Assembly: GCF_022511585.1 (NCBI RefSeq)
Contig: NZ_JAKWBN010000002.1
Coordinates: forward strand, 372,001 to 436,000
Reading direction: 5' to 3'
Length of the DNA stretch: 64,000 nt
DNA from: Shimazuella soli
GTDB taxonomy: Bacteria > Bacillota > Bacilli > Thermoactinomycetales > Thermoactinomycetaceae
Below the pieces are notes generated by a model. That model did no database searches, was not told the DNA's origin, and worked only from the letters and a program-made list of their open reading frames with translations. The position numbers and the translations under genes were made by a program. Shown piece after piece: positions 54,824 to 62,999 of the stretch; position 1 is the first letter of the stretch, and each line of letters starts with the position of its first letter.

Positions 54824-56008
54824 TTAAGCAGAAGAAACTTTGGTATCGCACTGTTGACTGGATGGTAGTACACCACTTTTTTGAAACAAAAGCAAAGATG
54901 AAAGAAGACAAAGTACAGTAAAAAGACTAACAGAAAGAAAACCACTTGCATTTGCGTAAAGAATTCCTGCTACTGTTGATCCGATAGTACTTCCCAAATA
55001 CATGGTAGCATTAGCCAATGAGGAGATGGTTCCACGAGACGAAGTAGAAAGTGTTTGTAGTAATCTCATAATGATTGGGAAGACCATACCGATAACTACA
55101 TAGATGAACGAGTAAAATATCGTAACAACAATAATATTTGGTAAAAACGGAAGGACTATAAATAACAATATAAGAACGATCACTCCCCAAATAAATGAGT
55201 TTTTGAGACCGATCTTCTGGACCCAGTTACTACTAAAAAAGCTGCTCAATGTATTTCCTAATCCGAGAAACAAAATGACGCTTCCAATACTTGCTACATC
55301 TAGATTAAATCTGTCAGCAAACCAAGTTCCCATGAATGTGAAAGTTGCAAAGTTGCCTAATTGAAAGACAAAGTAGGCAAAAAAAGTGATCTTGGAACGA
55401 GATTCTTGTAAAAGTACACGATAACGTTTCAAAATAGAAGGTGACTTTTTCTCAGATAGGATAGGTGGGATGGATGGCAAGAAAAAAACGATTAATATGA
55501 CCATAAAAAAGGAGCAAGCCCCAACAGCGAAAAAGGGAGTTCGCCAATTAAAAGCAGCAAGATAACTTCCTATAGGAACTCCAATCATTTGTGAAACCGC
55601 TAATCCCGCAGTAACGATCCCCATTGCTTTTAAAATCTTTTCAGAAGGAATTAATTGTGGAATAGAAGCCCATACTTGTGGGGTAACAAAAGCACCACTA
55701 ATTCCCGCCAAAAATCGAAAGAGGAGCATGCCCCAGAAAGTAGTAGCAAATCCACATAAAAGGGTAAAAAGACCAAAGCTCAATAAACCAATCATCATTA
55801 CTTTTTTGCGATCCCAGCCATCTGATAGTGGCCCAGCTAAAAGAGCAAATAAAGCATATCCAAGTGCAAAAGCAGAAACGATCCAACCAGAGTGTTCAAC
55901 TGAAATATGAAAAGCTGTTCTAAGTGTAGGTAGCAATGGGGAAACAATAAAAAGATCTGCACCAATAAAAAACATGATAAAGAAAAATAAACATGTTACC
56001 TTTTTCAA
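54824..56008 (-). CDS. MFS efflux transporter, DHA1 family
   Basis: A 394-residue, 12-helix permease. FIVSPLLPTLRTAFHIS, GPLSDGWDRKKVMMIGLLSF (canonical loop 2-3 motif) and FRFLAGISGAFVTPQVWASI are typical of arabinose/drug-efflux DHA1 proteins. Start is TTG 56008 after AGGGGGTCC. It is divergent from an ArsR-family regulator gene; two dyads lie in the 112-bp shared region. Probably a substrate-inducible exporter controlled by that regulator. Confidence 0.85.
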   Translation of the reverse strand: MKKVTCLFFFIMFFIGADLFIVSPLLPTLRTAFHISVEHSGWIVSAFALGYALFALLAGPLSDGWDRKKVMMIGLLSFGLFTLLCGFATTFWGMLLFRFLAGISGAFVTPQVWASIPQLIPSEKILKAMGIVTAGLAVSQMIGVPIGSYLAAFNWRTPFFAVGACSFFMVILIVFFLPSIPPILSEKKSPSILKRYRVLLQESRSKITFFAYFVFQLGNFATFTFMGTWFADRFNLDVASIGSVILFLGLGNTLSSFFSSNWVQKIGLKNSFIWGVIVLILLFIVLPFLPNIIVVTIFYSFIYVVIGMVFPIIMRLLQTLSTSSRGTISSLANATMYLGSTIGSTVAGILYANASGFLSVSLFTVLCLLSSLLLFQKSGVLPSSQQCDTKVSSA

Positions 56009-56032
56009 AGTGGGACCCCCTCTTATTCGTTA

Positions 56033-56090
56033 GTTCGTGAATTATCGAACAATAGAAATATAACATGACCTATGATATAGTTCAACTATA
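56033..56090. promoter_or_regulatory. Two dyads in the divergent MFS/ArsR promoter region
   Basis: GTTCGTGAATTATCGAAC (56033-56050) has GTTCG/CGAAC arms. TATAGTTCAACTATA (56076-56090) is a 15-bp palindrome with a central C. Both sit between the divergent starts and share GTTC half-sites, as expected for operators of the adjacent HTH protein. Confidence 0.5.
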
Positions 56091-56120
56091 AAAATTATTT
56101 TTTGGGCAGGTGAAATTATT

Positions 56121-56441
56121 TTGCGAACCCTTTATCAACCTAGCCGGGATGAGCTTAATCTTGCTACTGTTCTTCATGCCCTTAGCGACGAGATAAGGTT
56201 GGATATTATCAAAAGTTTAGCGGAAAAAGGGGAGCAATATTGTAATGCACTTGAAATACAAGCACCAAAATCGACACTGTCTCATCACTATAAAGTGCTA
56301 AGAGAATCGGGAGTGACACATACTAGGCTAGAGGGAACTCAACGATTTGTTTCCCTGAGATATGATGATTTGAATGCTCGTTTTCCTGGTTTGCTGTCTG
56401 CTATTCTTAAAGAATTAGGAGTGAAACAATATCAGAGTTAA
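56121..56441 (+). CDS. ArsR-family winged-helix repressor
   Basis: A 106-residue one-domain regulator: LATVLHALSDEIRLDIIKSLAEKGEQYCNAL, then the recognition helix KSTLSHHYKVLRESGVTHTR and the wing EGTQRFVSLRYDDL. One cysteine (EQYCNAL) is not in a recognisable metal motif, so the inducer may be organic. Start is TTG 56121 after AGGTGA. Divergent from the MFS gene it probably controls. Confidence 0.85.
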   Translation: MRTLYQPSRDELNLATVLHALSDEIRLDIIKSLAEKGEQYCNALEIQAPKSTLSHHYKVLRESGVTHTRLEGTQRFVSLRYDDLNARFPGLLSAILKELGVKQYQS

Positions 56442-56530
56442 TGGGAGTAACAGGTGAGTTCAAAAGTCGTTTTCTTCCTTCGGCTCCTTGTGCTACAATC
56501 GGGAAAGAATAAATGGAACGGGGGAGTTTA

Positions 56531-57013
56531 GTGTTACTTTTTTTTATCATCTCGATTTTAGTTATCGCACTTGATCAAGTAAGCAAGTGGTGGATTGTTC
56601 AACATATGGAGCTATATCAATCCATCTCTGTTGTACCTGACTTCTTTTACATCACCTCACACCGCAATCGAGGTGCTGCTTTTGGCATATTACAGGAACA
56701 GCGTTGGTTGTTTATTATCGTGACAATTGGCGTCGTGATTGCAATTATTGTTTATATGGTGAGGATGAAAAAAGAATCAATTCTAACCAAAACAGCACTC
56801 TCATTTGTATTAGGTGGAGCAGTAGGAAATTTGATTGATCGGATTCGCACAGGGGAAGTTGTTGATTTTTTTCATTTTCAATTTGGGAGTTATCATTTTC
56901 CTATCTTTAATGTCGCGGATTCCTCCATCTGTGTAGGTGTAGTTTTATTTTTAATTGCGAATTTAATGGATTACAAAAAAGAGCAGTATGATACTTCAGT
57001 TGGAGATGCCTAA
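56531..57013 (+). CDS. lspA: Prolipoprotein signal peptidase
   Basis: A 160-residue membrane aspartic protease (signal peptidase II) that cleaves lipoprotein signal peptides. Four membrane helices; NRGAAFGIL, GNLIDRI (first catalytic Asp) and FNVADSSI (second Asp) are conserved. GTG 56531 is preferred over ATG 56513 because GGGGGAG lies at good spacing and the protein then begins MLLFFIISILVIALDQVSKW, aligning with Bacillus LspA. An extended -10 (TGCTACAAT, 56491-56499) lies 32 bp upstream. The stop overlaps the next start by one base. Confidence 0.92.
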   Translation: MLLFFIISILVIALDQVSKWWIVQHMELYQSISVVPDFFYITSHRNRGAAFGILQEQRWLFIIVTIGVVIAIIVYMVRMKKESILTKTALSFVLGGAVGNLIDRIRTGEVVDFFHFQFGSYHFPIFNVADSSICVGVVLFLIANLMDYKKEQYDTSVGDA

Positions 57014-57930
57014 TGGATATACACCAAGTGATTGTTACCGAAGAGATGGCAGGAGAGCGATTGGATAAAGCAATCGCTGGGCTTGAGCCAGATTGGTCTC
57101 GGGTTCGAGTACAGGAATGGATATCAAACCATCGCGTTTTGGTAAATGGAAAAATAAAGAAAGAAAGCTACCGAGTAAAGCTCGGAGAAAAAGTGGAGAT
57201 AGATGTTCCTGAAGTAGTGGATTCCGATATTTTACCAGAAAATATTCCACTGGAAATTTGTTATGAAGATGAGGATGTTTTGGTGGTGAATAAACCTCGT
57301 GGCATGGTCGTTCACCCTGCTCCTGGACACTACAGTGGAACATTGGTTAATGCCTTGCTCTATCACTGTAAACAAGAGTTATCTGGGATAGGAGGAGTAG
57401 CTCGTCCTGGGATTGTCCATCGGATCGATAAGGATACTTCTGGACTCCTGATGGTTGCGAAAAACGATCTGACTCATCATTCATTAGTAGATCAATTAAA
57501 AGAACATACGATAACGAGAATGTACCTTGCCATTGTTCATGGTGTGATTCGCCATGAAAGAGGATTGATTGAGGCACCAATTGGTCGAGATCCAAAAGAC
57601 AGAAAAAAAATGGCAGTAGAACACCGCAATGGAAAACATGCGATTACTCATTTTACCGTGATGGAACGGTTTGCTAAGGCCACTTATGTAGAGTGTAAGC
57701 TTGAAACTGGACGAACTCATCAGATCAGGGTTCATATGAAATCGATTGGTCATCCATTGATCGGGGACTTGGTATATGGGCCTGTGAAAAATAAATATGG
57801 GTTTGAAGGGCAGGCTCTTCATGCAGAAGTTTTAGGCTTCACCCATCCTCGCTCAGGAAAGCGAATTGAATTAAAAACGGAACCGCCATTGGCATTTGCC
57901 CAGTTAATGGAAAAGTTGCGCTCAGAATAA
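57013..57930 (+). CDS. rluD: Large-subunit pseudouridine synthase RluD-like (YlyB)
   Basis: A 305-residue RluA-family rRNA pseudouridine synthase with an N-terminal S4 domain (about 14-75). The catalytic motif is GIVHRIDKDTSGLLMVAKN (Asp at about 139), followed by TRMYLAIVHG and LETGRTHQIRVHMKSIGHPLIGD. Bacillus YlyB directly follows lspA as here (TAATG overlap). Terminator follows. Confidence 0.93.
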   Translation: MDIHQVIVTEEMAGERLDKAIAGLEPDWSRVRVQEWISNHRVLVNGKIKKESYRVKLGEKVEIDVPEVVDSDILPENIPLEICYEDEDVLVVNKPRGMVVHPAPGHYSGTLVNALLYHCKQELSGIGGVARPGIVHRIDKDTSGLLMVAKNDLTHHSLVDQLKEHTITRMYLAIVHGVIRHERGLIEAPIGRDPKDRKKMAVEHRNGKHAITHFTVMERFAKATYVECKLETGRTHQIRVHMKSIGHPLIGDLVYGPVKNKYGFEGQALHAEVLGFTHPRSGKRIELKTEPPLAFAQLMEKLRSE

Positions 57931-57955
57931 ACCTAGGGAATCCCCTAGGTTTTGC
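57930..57955 (+). terminator. Terminator after rluD
   Basis: AACCTAGGG-AATC-CCCTAGGTT hairpin, partly continuing into TTGC. Overlaps the stop codon by one base. Confidence 0.75.
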
Positions 57956-57974
57956 ATTATGATAGATAGAATAT

Positions 57975-58328
57975 TTATGATTGAGCATCAAAAGTTTTTG
58001 TGTTTTTTAAGGAGTATGACTCTGCTTCCCCGATATATCTGCCACATGTTCCATATGGATTATCCAATATCATCTTTACAATTTCTTTTCCTTCTGTGGT
58101 GTTGACCAGCTGTCTGACATCGTCGATAGTTTCATAATAGGTTTCGATTACAAACTTTATATCTTGAAAGCTGGCAGGTATTTCTCTCGTACTTGTGATA
58201 AGATGAGTAATTTTCAACTTGATTACTCCAGGAAATTTGATCATACGGGGTAAGATGTTTTCGACATAATATTTTTCAAACTTTTTTTTATCTGTAATTT
58301 TTGTATAAATCCCAACTGTTTTATACAT
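57975..58328 (-). CDS. EthD-like dimeric alpha/beta-barrel protein
   Basis: A 117-residue protein with the fold of the EthD/ABM small dimeric enzymes (YKTVGIYTKITDKKKFEKYYVENILPRMIKFPGVIKLKI, then FVIETYYETIDDVRQL). Function unknown; relatives act in decarboxylation, degradation or polyketide-like chemistry. ATG 58328 is preceded by a moderate GGGGATT. It is a single gene. Fit to EthD is based on pattern only. Confidence 0.6.
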   Translation of the reverse strand: MYKTVGIYTKITDKKKFEKYYVENILPRMIKFPGVIKLKITHLITSTREIPASFQDIKFVIETYYETIDDVRQLVNTTEGKEIVKMILDNPYGTCGRYIGEAESYSLKNTKTFDAQS

Positions 58329-58539
58329 GATCAGGAATCCCCTTTACACTCTAGTTGTATTCTCTAAAGGTACATAGTACCTTGGCTATGGTATTGTCTG
58401 GTGGAGATTTAGTAAAAAGAAATAGCAGATTTTATCTAACATATCCTTCTTCTTCTAACAAATCCTTGATAATCAAAATATTCTGTAGGGGATCGAAGGA
58501 ATCCTGCAAGTTTTAAAACATATTTATCTGTACTAAAAT

Positions 58540-58561
58540 ATTTAGCTGTGCACAGCTAAAT
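58540..58561. promoter_or_regulatory. Perfect 22-bp palindrome downstream of amt
   Basis: ATTTAGCTGTG (58540-58550) is followed at once by its exact reverse complement (58551-58561). It lies 14 bp beyond the amt terminator. It is the only notable element in the 298-bp gene-free stretch 58329-58626. Confidence 0.4.
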
Positions 58562-58574
58562 AGGTATCATCAAA

Positions 58575-58602
58575 AAAGGCATCCTTTCAAAAGGATGCCT
58601 TT
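58575..58602 (-). terminator. Terminator of amt
   Basis: AAAGGCATCCTTT and AAAGGATGCCTTT form a perfect 13-bp stem with a two-base loop; T6 follows on the minus strand. Confidence 0.88.
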
Positions 58603-58626
58603 GTGATGGATAATTTTATTATGCTA

Positions 58627-59952
58627 TTAAGCAGTAGCAACATCATCCGAAACAGAAGTAGATGGAGGACTGATCGTTTCTTGTTCTTTAATGTGCTGGT
58701 GATGTTCTGGATAAGCATAGCTGCCATGTTCGGAGATATCTAATCCAAGTTGCTCCTCTTCTTCGGAAACCCGGAATCCAACTACCGCCTTTATCGCAGA
58801 TAGCAGAACAAAGGATACGATTGCAACATAGAGGATGGTCACAGTGACACCTAATGTTTGCACTCCCAGTTGTTTCAATCCGCCGCCATAAAACAAACCA
58901 GCAGAACCGATCCCAACTTTTTCAACTAATCGAGGGGCAGCGAAGAAACCAGTGGAAATTGTTCCCCAAATACCAGCCACGCCATGTACAGAGAAAGCAT
59001 AGATTGGATCGTCAATTCCTCTTTTTTCAAAGTAGCTTGCAGAAACAACAGTGATAGAACCAGCTATAAATCCAATAACAATCGCTGCCCATGGCTCAAC
59101 GAAAGCACAGGAAGCAGTAATAGCTACTAAACCAGCCAATAATCCATTTACCATAATCGATACTTCTAATTTTTGTCTGCGTAAATAAGCCATGGACATT
59201 GCTCCTAATACACTTGCAGCTGCCCCGAGGTTGGTAGTCAAAGCGACATAACCAAAGAACCCATCTTTTAGTGTCAAGGTACTTCCTGGGTTAAAACCAA
59301 ACCAGCCAATCCAAATGATGAGAGCTCCTAATACAGAATATACTTGGTTGTGACCAGGAATCGTGTTGACAGAACCATCTTCGTTATATTTTCCTTTACG
59401 GGGACGAAGCATCAAAGTAGCAACAAGTGCTGCCACTCCACCTTGTAAGTGAACGACTGTTGATCCAGCAAAGTCTTGTTTTCCTAATTCATGCAGCCAG
59501 CCTTCTGTACCCCAAACCCAATGGCCGACAACGGGATAAATAAAAATGGTGAAGAGTGCTCCAAATAATATATATACACTCAATTTGGCTCGTTCCGCAA
59601 ATCCGCCCCAAGCAATCGCTAATGAAACAGCAGCAAAAGAAAATTGAAATAAATAGGATATTTCTACAGGCATCGAACCTGTTGAAGTCGGTGTAGAAAG
59701 GAAAAAGTTATTGGTTCCAATCCATTTTCCATCTCCAAAAGTTAACCCATATCCAAACGCCCAAAAGGCGATAGCTGCGATAGAAAAACTGAGTAACTGT
59801 TTTGCTGCAATATGACCAGCATTTTTCATCCGTGTTGAACCTGCTTCTAACAGAGCAAATCCAGCTTGCATAAATAATACCAATACTGCGCTGAAAAAGA
59901 CCCAGAAGGAATCTGCCAATAGTGATAAATCTGCTAATTTCAAATCCAACAC
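58627..59952 (-). CDS. amt: Ammonium transporter
   Basis: A 441-residue Amt/MEP/Rh channel with 11 membrane helices (FWVFFSAVLVLFMQAGFALL to IKAVVGF). The family motifs are seen: VHLQGGVAALVAT, GWFGFNPGST and the histidine motifs HVWG-like GHWVWG and VHGVAGIWG. The start is GTG 59952 or a nearby codon; AGGGGT lies immediately upstream, so the exact codon is uncertain. A perfect TnrA/GlnR-type box is upstream, so nitrogen control is likely. No PII (glnK) gene is adjacent in the window. Confidence 0.92.
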   Translation of the reverse strand: MLDLKLADLSLLADSFWVFFSAVLVLFMQAGFALLEAGSTRMKNAGHIAAKQLLSFSIAAIAFWAFGYGLTFGDGKWIGTNNFFLSTPTSTGSMPVEISYLFQFSFAAVSLAIAWGGFAERAKLSVYILFGALFTIFIYPVVGHWVWGTEGWLHELGKQDFAGSTVVHLQGGVAALVATLMLRPRKGKYNEDGSVNTIPGHNQVYSVLGALIIWIGWFGFNPGSTLTLKDGFFGYVALTTNLGAAASVLGAMSMAYLRRQKLEVSIMVNGLLAGLVAITASCAFVEPWAAIVIGFIAGSITVVSASYFEKRGIDDPIYAFSVHGVAGIWGTISTGFFAAPRLVEKVGIGSAGLFYGGGLKQLGVQTLGVTVTILYVAIVSFVLLSAIKAVVGFRVSEEEEQLGLDISEHGSYAYPEHHQHIKEQETISPPSTSVSDDVATA

Positions 59953-59969
59953 CCCTAAAATTTTATTGA

Positions 59970-59986
59970 TGTTAACTTATCTAACA
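59970..59986 (-). promoter_or_regulatory. TnrA/GlnR box upstream of amt
   Basis: TGTTAACTTATCTAACA matches TGTNA-N7-TNACA exactly. It lies about 18 bp upstream of the start codon, overlapping a second palindrome AACACAAATTTGTGTT (59983-59998). Confidence 0.75.
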
Positions 59987-59998
59987 CAAATTTGTGTT

Positions 59999-60333
59999 CA
60001 GAATTAAAATGTTGGATTGATAATAGCACGGAAAGGCAAATTAGGCAATTTTATGTAAGGTTTCTTGACATTATGCTTATAACCTCGTTGAAATCTGAAC
60101 ATTCCCCCTCTTTTATTTCTTATTGATCGAGTTGAATATCGGGTTGAAATAGCAGATGAAGTATCGGATTTTTTCAGGGACATCAAAATTTCAGATCGAG
60201 ATTTTTATATTTTTATTGGGGTTATTTAGAAATGGTTAGAGGAGAGAAAATGTTAAAGTAATTTTCCTAGGTATGAATTTTCCCTTGAAAACAAATCCTT
60301 TTCCTATATGACTTTTAGAAAAGGAAGGTTATT
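59999..60333. other. Intergenic stretch between amt and the 126-residue gene
   Basis: About 335 bp with no credible gene; holds divergent promoters for amt and the 60334 gene. AAAGGAAGG just before 60334 is its ribosome-binding site. Confidence 0.5.
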
Positions 60334-60714
60334 ATGGGTCAACGAAATATTTTTGGCTACTTTCAAACAATGGATCAAGCACAAAAAGCAGCAGAAGAAT
60401 TAAAGGCACAGGGATTTGAAACCGTATCGGTCGACCGATTTTCTCCTATGCTAGGAGGTAATCCATATGATGGAGATGAAGAGGTTACAAGTATTTTTCA
60501 AAACCAAAGTAACTCGTTAACTACCACAGCTTTAGGATCACCGCCAATGGATGATGATGCGCGAATACTGGCAGCCACTCATCCAGATGCGAGTGGATTA
60601 GCAGGTGGGACAGGTTTTTCTCACCCAGAGGATATATGTGTCACGGTCATAACAGACAATGATCGTTATGAAGAAGCTTTTCAGCTATTGGAACAATATG
60701 GAGCGAGAGTATAG
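60334..60714 (+). CDS. Small hypothetical protein, ferredoxin-like repeat
   Basis: A 126-residue protein. The start IFGYFQTMDQAQKAAEELKAQGFETVSVDRF and the end CVTVITDNDRYEEAFQLLEQYGARV both look like a strand-helix-strand of small stress-type or CBS/ACT-like folds, separated by an acidic Pro/Gly-rich middle. It resembles short stress-response proteins of spore formers, but the family is not identified. Single gene with a bidirectional terminator behind it. Confidence 0.65.
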   Translation: MGQRNIFGYFQTMDQAQKAAEELKAQGFETVSVDRFSPMLGGNPYDGDEEVTSIFQNQSNSLTTTALGSPPMDDDARILAATHPDASGLAGGTGFSHPEDICVTVITDNDRYEEAFQLLEQYGARV

Positions 60715-60767
60715 GTGATTTTCTCTGTATGGTTTATAACGAATACCATTTTTTAAATCACTTATAT

Positions 60768-60806
60768 AAAAACTACTTGAGTGTGTAGAATTCTCAAGTA
60801 GTTTTT
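60768..60806. terminator. Bidirectional terminator
   Basis: AAAAACTACTTGAG and CTCAAGTAGTTTTT, a perfect 14-bp stem with an 11-base loop and T-runs both ways. It serves the 60334 gene and the convergent LysE-type gene. Confidence 0.9.
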
Positions 60807-60809
60807 GCG

Positions 60810-61412
60810 TTAAATCAAGCCGATCAAAAGGTAAATAGCAGTTCCCCAAATAAACAGAGCAGAGCATTTATTGAATAAGTTCATTAGATTTCCCTTACCG
60901 TCTAGTTTCTTCATAATAGATCCTGTTAGAGTTAATCCAAAAAACCAAATCCAAGATACAGCAATACAAGCGATAGTGAAATAAAGTTGTTCTACTCCGT
61001 TATATTTTAATGCACTTGTCCCGATTACCCCAACTGTGTCCAAGATGGCATGAGGATTTAAGAAAGAAACCGATAACGCGAAGATGATTTGTTGACGGAT
61101 GGGAAGGGCTTTATTCGTTTCCCTTGTTGTGGATTCAGACTTCCAAACTATATATCCCATGTAAAGTAAAAATAAAATTCCAACGATCATGAGAATAAGT
61201 CGCAGCCATGCAAATTGCAAGACAATAGCAGATACTCCAAAGACGGCTAGGAGGATTAAAGCTGTATCACACAGTGCTGCTGCTACAGTCCCTGGAAGTG
61301 CCCGCAGGAAGCTTGGCTGTGTTGCTCCTTGGGAAAATACGAATACATTCTGCACGCCTAACGGTAAAATGAGTCCAAATGCCAGAATAAGCCCATGGAA
61401 AATAGCTTCCAT
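60810..61412 (-). CDS. LysE/ArgO-family amino-acid exporter
   Basis: A 200-residue membrane protein with five to six helices. GLILPLGVQNVFVFSQGATQ and ALCDTALILLAVFGVSAI and FLNPHAILDTVGVIGTSAL are typical of the LysE/YggA arm exporting basic amino acids. Start ATG 61412 follows GGGAGTGG; an upstream frame lacks a signal. It is divergent from a MocR-type regulator, which probably controls it. Confidence 0.85.
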   Translation of the reverse strand: MEAIFHGLILAFGLILPLGVQNVFVFSQGATQPSFLRALPGTVAAALCDTALILLAVFGVSAIVLQFAWLRLILMIVGILFLLYMGYIVWKSESTTRETNKALPIRQQIIFALSVSFLNPHAILDTVGVIGTSALKYNGVEQLYFTIACIAVSWIWFFGLTLTGSIMKKLDGKGNLMNLFNKCSALFIWGTAIYLLIGLI

Positions 61413-61465
61413 TATATCCACTCCCTTTCCATTACCAATGTTACTATGGTATAAGGAAAAGAAAA

Positions 61466-61479
61466 CAACCAATTGGTTG
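61466..61479. promoter_or_regulatory. Palindrome between the LysE and MocR genes
   Basis: CAACCAATTGGTTG is a perfect 14-bp palindrome in the 101-bp divergent region, 35 bp before the regulator start. A likely operator of the MocR protein. Confidence 0.55.
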
Positions 61480-61513
61480 GTTTTTGATCCACCCAATTCA
61501 GGAGGACAACGCT

Positions 61514-62932
61514 ATGAGGTGGCAACCAAATCGTCATTCTCACTTGACGGTGCAATCACAAATTGTAGATTGGATCAAATCTCGTATTGAACAGGGAGAC
61601 TGGACAGTGGGTACAAAAATTCCAACACAGCGACAACTAGCAACGCAATTTCAAGTAAATCGAAGTACCGTGCAATTGGCACTTGATGAATTAAAGGCGG
61701 AGGGATTACTTGAATCCAAAGTGGGATCTGGGGTATTTGTGGCGAATAATACGTGGAATGTTCTTTTGAACAAAGCTCAACCAAATTGGCATCACCATAT
61801 TGAAACGAGCATACATAAACCAAACTACCATACGATTCAACTGATCAACGAGTATGAACAAAGGCAAGATATCATCCGGCTTGGAACAGGAGAATTGTCA
61901 CCTGAGTTACTCCCAATCAATCAAATGAAACAGTCTTTAAAATGTATTTCCATTGATTCTAAGGCTATGGGTTATTCTTCTCCTCAAGGCAGCGAAAAAC
62001 TTCGAGTAATTTTATGCAACTATTTAAAAAAACGCGGCATACAAACAACGCCAGAAAACATTTTAATTGTTTCCGGCGCACTTCAAGCATTGCAATTAAT
62101 TGCGATGGGACTGTTAGAAGCAGGATCGATCGTCTTCCAAGAATCACCTTCTTATTTAAACTCGGTGCACCCCTTTCAATCTGCTGGCATGCAGATAATC
62201 TCCGTTTCACTGGAAGAGAAGCTAAAAGATAAACTGCGGACGCTCAAACGAAAAAGGCAATCTTTGTTTTACTGTGTCCCAACCTTACATAATCCGACTG
62301 GACATAATTGGTCATGGAAAGAAAAGCAAAATCTATATCAAGCGTGCAAAGAGCTGCAAATTCCAATTATCGAAGATGATGTATATCACGAACTCTTATT
62401 TGATACCCCGACACCTGCCATTAAATCATTTGATACAACTGGGCAAGTGCTTTATATCGGCAGTGTATCCAAAACTCTAAGCCCTGGACTAAGGATTGGC
62501 TGGGTTGTCGCGCCTTCACCTGTAATTTCACGGTTGGCTGATATAAAAATGCAAACCGATTATGGTTCAAGTGCTATTTCCCAAGAAATCGTCGCACACT
62601 GGATATCATCGGGTTTATATGAAAACCACCTGATAAATCTTCGGGGAAAATTAAAAGAAAGAGCTTTATTTGTAGAAAAAATATTAGAAGAGCAATTCCG
62701 AAATATCACAACATGGGAAAAATCAGAGGGGGGGTTCTACATATGGCTTCGATTTCATGAGCCAGTTGTCAATAAAGCATTATTTTTAAATTTGTTAAAC
62801 AAAAATGTATTGATTAATCCAGGTTATATTTATGACTCAAGCGATTTACATTCCCTCCGCCTTTCCTATGCCTATGCTTCATTGGGAGATTTAAAGAGAG
62901 GATTGGGTATTTTAAGGGAACTATGTCAGTAG
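61514..62932 (+). CDS. MocR/PdxR-family regulator (GntR HTH fused to aminotransferase)
   Basis: A 472-residue protein. Residues 10-75 are a GntR winged helix (IVDWIKSRIEQGDWTVGTKIPTQRQLATQFQVNRSTVQLALDEL). The rest is a class I aminotransferase-like domain with HNPTGHNWS, IIEDDVYHELLFD and the PLP lysine in YIGSVSKTLSPGLRIGW. Such proteins sense PLP or amino-acid aldimines. Start ATG 61514 follows GGAGGACAAC. It is divergent from the amino-acid exporter, whose expression it is inferred to control. Confidence 0.9.
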   Translation: MRWQPNRHSHLTVQSQIVDWIKSRIEQGDWTVGTKIPTQRQLATQFQVNRSTVQLALDELKAEGLLESKVGSGVFVANNTWNVLLNKAQPNWHHHIETSIHKPNYHTIQLINEYEQRQDIIRLGTGELSPELLPINQMKQSLKCISIDSKAMGYSSPQGSEKLRVILCNYLKKRGIQTTPENILIVSGALQALQLIAMGLLEAGSIVFQESPSYLNSVHPFQSAGMQIISVSLEEKLKDKLRTLKRKRQSLFYCVPTLHNPTGHNWSWKEKQNLYQACKELQIPIIEDDVYHELLFDTPTPAIKSFDTTGQVLYIGSVSKTLSPGLRIGWVVAPSPVISRLADIKMQTDYGSSAISQEIVAHWISSGLYENHLINLRGKLKERALFVEKILEEQFRNITTWEKSEGGFYIWLRFHEPVVNKALFLNLLNKNVLINPGYIYDSSDLHSLRLSYAYASLGDLKRGLGILRELCQ

Positions 62933-62999
62933 GAAGACATAGTTCATCGTTTTTTTGTTTTGGATAGGATATCTGGCATCTGGATAAATAGATTCCCGC

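Noticed and set aside
60004-60186. 60-codon minus-strand frame upstream of amt
   Set aside because: No ribosome-binding site, overlaps the promoter region, basic random-like sequence.
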